Assembly: GCA_001600455.1 (NCBI GenBank)
Contig: BCKC01000002.1
Coordinates: forward strand, 2,804,171 to 2,868,170
DNA length: 64,000 nucleotides
Direction of reading: 5' to 3'
From: Endocalyx cinctus
Lineage: Eukaryota; Ascomycota; Sordariomycetes; Amphisphaeriales; Apiosporaceae
Under the pieces are notes generated by a model. That model was not told where the DNA came from, made no database searches, and saw only the letters and a program-made list of their open reading frames with translations. Shown here in pieces: positions 60,679-64,000 of the stretch. Made by a program: the position numbers and the translations under genes. The first letter of the stretch is position 1, and each line of letters starts with the position of its first letter.

Positions 60679-62769
60679 ATGGGGGCGGAGCAATCGGCAA
60701 TCTCTGAGTCACAAAATATATCCGGATCAAATCCTTCGCAGCCTTTGTCTCCCGTAGGGGAAGAATGCGGTGATGAAAGAGCTGCAAAAGATTCCCAGCC
60801 GGAGGGTTCTCTACAAGAAGTCAACAGCCGTCCCCAGGATAACATCTCAGAAGAGCCAGACCCTACCATAACCGAACCCAGTATAGATGAAGACGACCTT
60901 TTGACTTCCCTCAAAAAGGCAAAAAGGAAACCTGTTTTCGACCAAGCTAAGAATCGGAACGCCCTTGATTCGAGTGAAATTCATCAGTTAATTAAAAAGT
61001 TGCCGCAACGATCCCGAAGCTCTACGCCGTTGTATGTTTCCTGTGATAGTTCTGTTCGGAACGATAAAAGCCAGGATTCAGACTCTCATAAAAGCTACGA
61101 TCTAGAATCTCAGAAACATCAGCAGCCTCAATCTCAGCTTCGTAAAAATTATGACCCGTTTTTACCCAAATCCAACGGCACACCATCTGGATTGAATCCT
61201 CACAAGCGCCCTGCCCCTAGCACTAGCATAAGACCTCCTGCCGAGGTAAAACGTCAAAAGGGCGAACAATTTAATATTCCCAGTGGCCATGCCCGAAAGA
61301 CTATAAGAACGACGAACCTCGTACCATCTACGAACGAGATAGTGAGCGGGTCACTAATTAATAAAGATGCCTTGATCCCGAAGCAAGCACCACGGCGTAA
61401 CCCGAAGACCTCGAACCCTTTCACACCAATAAAGAAAAACCCTGCATTATTAAAATCACAAAGTGGAAACAGCACACCCGCTCGCACCTTCTCGAGCAAG
61501 GCCGTACAAACTGAACCTGAAGATAAAACAATATCATTATCGAGCTTAACGGAAGCGGCGGCATCCTCGAGGCTGACAGAAAAGGATTTAACAGAAGGCA
61601 GGTTCAAATGGGCATATCTGGTTAATAAGCTCGTTAAGGAAGCTCCCACCGACGGTGCCGACGATGAAGAGCAAGAAGGCGACTTCTCTTTTACCCCCAA
61701 ACCCGAAATAGTGGGGTCGTTTATCGACCGCGCGGCCGCAAACGCCTTCGTCGAGGAGTCGTCCCGGTACGAGAACTTCGGCGGGCTCGAAGCCGTTGCC
61801 GGCAAAAACGTTTACGTCTACAACGCGCGCTTCAAGATGGTCAAGGCCGAGATCGTCCTCCAGTCCGGTAAGCGGATCGTGCTGTGGGTCGAGCGCCAGC
61901 TGGTAGATATCCGGAAACTGCCCGATCGCCCGAGTAGGATGAAGCAGGAACTGAAGCCGCTATGGAAAGACCTCCACGCTAAGCGACCGATGCTGCGCCA
62001 CTACATCGTCGAATGCCAGTTCCTCGCGTGCAAAGCGAGGGTAGTACCTCCCGCCCCCGCCCCCGCCGAAGACGTTGAAAAGGCATCTACGTCGTCGACA
62101 TCCTCCTCATCCAGTTCCGACGAGTCGACGAGCCTCGACGATTACGACGACTGCGACGACCTTATGGAATCGTCTCGCCGGCTGGAAAAGAGAAAGAGGA
62201 GAGAAGAGAGGAAGCGAAATCGTCCCAAGACCGTAGCGGAGGTCGATCCGGAAGGAGGGTCCCGGCAGACGTTAGACGACATCTCGGGCCACTTCGAGGC
62301 CTGGCGACGGCCGTACGAGACGTTCAGCACGCGCGAGCTCGCCAACTCCCGCGCCGCCGAACTCTTCCTGGAGGAATCGCGCGTCGGCGAGAGTGAAGGC
62401 CGGGACGCGATGGACGAGTTCTGGTGGCAGCGGAACGCCGTCGAGGCCGTTCACCTGCCCGCCCTGCGGAAGATCGCTCGCGACGAGGAGATTTCGTCGA
62501 ACGTGGCCGAGGATGCGGAAGTGCGGGAGGGGGGAGAGAAAGGGGGAGGAGAGGACGACCAGGACGAGAGCGATAATGACGATGATGCTGATGATAATGA
62601 CGATAATAACGGGAAAATTAATGATCTCTGTAATAATGGTAACGGTGGTGGTAAAGGCCTCTATTACGCTGATCTGGAGACGTTCGATATGGAGTCGAGA
62701 CTGGGGTTCAATCGGGTCATCGTCGCCGTTCACCGGATTCGGGACATGGAGGGTCCCTTGAACATCTGA
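60679..62769 (+). CDS. Uncharacterised 696-residue protein
   Basis: A single-exon frame with a textbook start (GCCACCATGG). Residues 1-305 are polar and probably disordered, with many Ser, Lys, Pro and S/T-P sites and basic patches that could act as nuclear localisation signals. About 306-470 looks folded: R-F-K-W-A-Y-L-V, then V-G-S-F-x-D-R-A-A-A-N-A-F and V-x-V-Y-N-A-R-F-K. This pattern recalls an unnamed fungal module in which a variable loop is followed by V-G-x-Y/F-x-x-x-x-x-A-N. After it come a Ser/Asp-rich stretch (472-495), a dense Lys/Arg helix (about 499-517), a second possibly folded part (540-610, with W-R-R-P-Y and F-W-W-Q-R) and an Asp/Asn run (about 627-649). No family or function is recognised. 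From about 61680 on the gene becomes sharply more GC-rich. Confidence 0.8.
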   Translation: MGAEQSAISESQNISGSNPSQPLSPVGEECGDERAAKDSQPEGSLQEVNSRPQDNISEEPDPTITEPSIDEDDLLTSLKKAKRKPVFDQAKNRNALDSSEIHQLIKKLPQRSRSSTPLYVSCDSSVRNDKSQDSDSHKSYDLESQKHQQPQSQLRKNYDPFLPKSNGTPSGLNPHKRPAPSTSIRPPAEVKRQKGEQFNIPSGHARKTIRTTNLVPSTNEIVSGSLINKDALIPKQAPRRNPKTSNPFTPIKKNPALLKSQSGNSTPARTFSSKAVQTEPEDKTISLSSLTEAAASSRLTEKDLTEGRFKWAYLVNKLVKEAPTDGADDEEQEGDFSFTPKPEIVGSFIDRAAANAFVEESSRYENFGGLEAVAGKNVYVYNARFKMVKAEIVLQSGKRIVLWVERQLVDIRKLPDRPSRMKQELKPLWKDLHAKRPMLRHYIVECQFLACKARVVPPAPAPAEDVEKASTSSTSSSSSSDESTSLDDYDDCDDLMESSRRLEKRKRREERKRNRPKTVAEVDPEGGSRQTLDDISGHFEAWRRPYETFSTRELANSRAAELFLEESRVGESEGRDAMDEFWWQRNAVEAVHLPALRKIARDEEISSNVAEDAEVREGGEKGGGEDDQDESDNDDDADDNDDNNGKINDLCNNGNGGGKGLYYADLETFDMESRLGFNRVIVAVHRIRDMEGPLNI

Positions 62770-63885
62770 GATTCCCCCACCCCTCCTTTGATTTCCGCCT
62801 CTCAATTTTGTCTATGAGAAGAAAATCTATCTGACTGTCTAATTATAGATACCATGATACGCTGCTGAGATCAGAAAAGGTATAAGTATAAGTTACGACT
62901 TGTCGCAGGATCCCACCACTACCTCTTTGCGGAAGAAGGGAATTAGTTCGCCTTGACTTCGTAAGTAGGGAATAGGACGAAGAAGCGCCATTAAATGAGA
63001 AGCAGGGGATATCATGGAAGTGAAAGTGTTTGTCGTTTGAGTTCGACGGAAGAGGGAAAAGCGTGTGGCGTGCGTACTTAGATTAGGTCTAATACACTCC
63101 ATAATATCTCTTGCTTCCCACACATTACTTGACAACTGAAACCCCCAGAATAGCTTGGTATATTGCATGCCAAAAAAACTAAAAAAACTATACATATATA
63201 GATATATCTGCACATGTCGTCCGTCTACTGATTACGCTTTTAGGAAAGTGGACACCAAGAAAAAAAGTGTTAATTGGTTCTACACTTTTTTACCCTTATA
63301 TGGCCTATGTCTTTAAGTAATGACTGAATCCGGAGTAATAGACAAACGTATATAATACGAGCACTATAAGTTTAAATTCCGCTCAGAAAAAAAAAAAAAA
63401 AAGACTGCATGGATTATTGACTAGTTAAGTATTATGCCTATATAGGTATATGTATATATTTAATATACGTAGTGCCTAAATTATGAAATCGATGATCGTC
63501 ATCTTGTGATTTCAATTTTGGGAGGCCACCTCTAAATCGAGAATGAAATTATATAGGGGAAATGATCCTTGAAAAAGTCAAGGAACAACACATCGCATTG
63601 CTTTAATACTGTTTTTCTCCTTTCCACACCCCTTTACATCCCCTGTCTCTCATTATCCATGTCCTTATTGATATTACTTATACACAGATGCAAACAGAAC
63701 AAATGCCCTGAGTAACCTCTCTAGGGATAGAGTAGAGAAGAGTACGAAAAAAATTACCCCGAAGAAAATAAAGACTATCCTTACTCGCCAAGCAAGTCTC
63801 TTAATTATTCTTTTATGAAAATATTTCTTCTGCCGATAAGAAATAAAAAAGAGTAGGAGATTCATTCACTCTCCAGAGTACCCTG
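62770..63885. other. Intergenic, between convergent genes
   Basis: Contains an A tract (63387-63403) and AT-rich DNA. A 106-codon frame at 62893-63213 on the minus strand has no recognisable domain. No gene supported. Confidence 0.5.
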
Positions 63886-64000
63886 TCACTGCATCGTCTT
63901 GAGGAAGCCATCCAAGTCAAAGCTTTCCTCGTATTGGCGATTATCCCAGAGCTCTCCCAGGTCATCAGCCCATGCCTTCTTACCCGGTGCTCTGACATCT
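63886..64000 (-). CDS. C-terminal end of a gene cut by the window edge
   Basis: A frame entering from the right edge ends at TGA (63888-63886). It reads K-A-W-A-D-D-L-G-E-L-W-D-N-R-Q-Y, then E-E-S-F-D-L-D-G-F-L-K-T-M-Q. The Trp/Asp/Leu pattern is like the acidic C-terminal ends of fungal transcription factors of the Zn2Cys6 group, but 37 residues are too few to name it. The 3' flank is AT-rich, as expected beyond a stop. Confidence 0.5.
   Translation of the reverse strand, partial: DVRAPGKKAWADDLGELWDNRQYEESFDLDGFLKTMQ

Noticed and set aside
61254..61805. 183-codon frame on the minus strand
   Set aside because: Antisense to the 696-residue gene; no independent features.

Overview
The window is nuclear DNA of a filamentous ascomycete, most likely a Sordariomycete (Xylariales-like is a guess from gene content and base composition). 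The reasons are short introns of about 50-200 nt with fungal signals (GTRNGT donor, CTAAC or CTGAC branch site, YAG acceptor), Kozak-type starts, AT-rich intergenic DNA full of A/T homopolymers, and families typical of Pezizomycotina. There are no bacterial operons, CRISPR arrays or rRNA genes, and I found no convincing tRNA.

Layout. 1-11.5 kb: gene-poor, TA-rich DNA with only degraded coding-like fragments. 11.6-14.0 kb (+): glycogen-targeting subunit of protein phosphatase 1 (RVxF motif plus CBM21). 15.3-16.6 kb (-): secreted acid phosphatase-type phosphoesterase. 18.0-19.0 kb (+): Ccc1-type vacuolar Fe/Mn transporter, convergent with a small single-pass membrane protein with a proline-rich tail (-). 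19.9-25.7 kb: gene-poor, with one possible small Cys-rich protein. 25.7-29.5 kb (+): a 1167-residue protein with a HeLo-like N-terminus, a pseudokinase and a trypsin-like protease domain. 30.4-34.6 kb: a divergent pair, a GPI-anchored BIM1-like copper-binding protein (-) and a ferric/cupric reductase (+). 35.4-37.8 kb (+): arginyl-tRNA synthetase with a probable mitochondrial presequence. 39.7-44.6 kb: cytochrome P450 (+), convergent with a Dal5-like MFS transporter (-). 47.4-48.1 kb (-): a stand-alone cytidine-deaminase-fold protein. 51.5-54.7 kb (-): a P-type plasma-membrane H+-ATPase of the second (PMA2-like) type. 57.8-59.8 kb (+): DEAD-box helicase Dbp9. 60.7-62.8 kb (+): an unknown 696-residue protein. 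Right edge (-): the C-terminal end of one more gene.

How they fit together. Most are independent housekeeping or accessory genes. Two groupings may be functional. The BIM1-like protein and the metalloreductase share one upstream region that contains an exact match to the Mac1/Cuf1-type copper element, and the Ccc1 gene nearby adds to a metal-handling theme. The P450 and the MFS transporter lie tail to tail but have no biosynthetic backbone gene beside them.

The best candidate for something little described is the 25.7-29.5 kb gene. Its HeLo-plus-pseudokinase order resembles the necroptosis executor MLKL, but it also carries a protease domain with an apparently intact His-Asp-Ser triad. The deaminase-fold protein at 47.4 kb comes second. 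All gene models were spliced by hand from donor, branch and acceptor signals and checked for frame; none is confirmed by transcript data.
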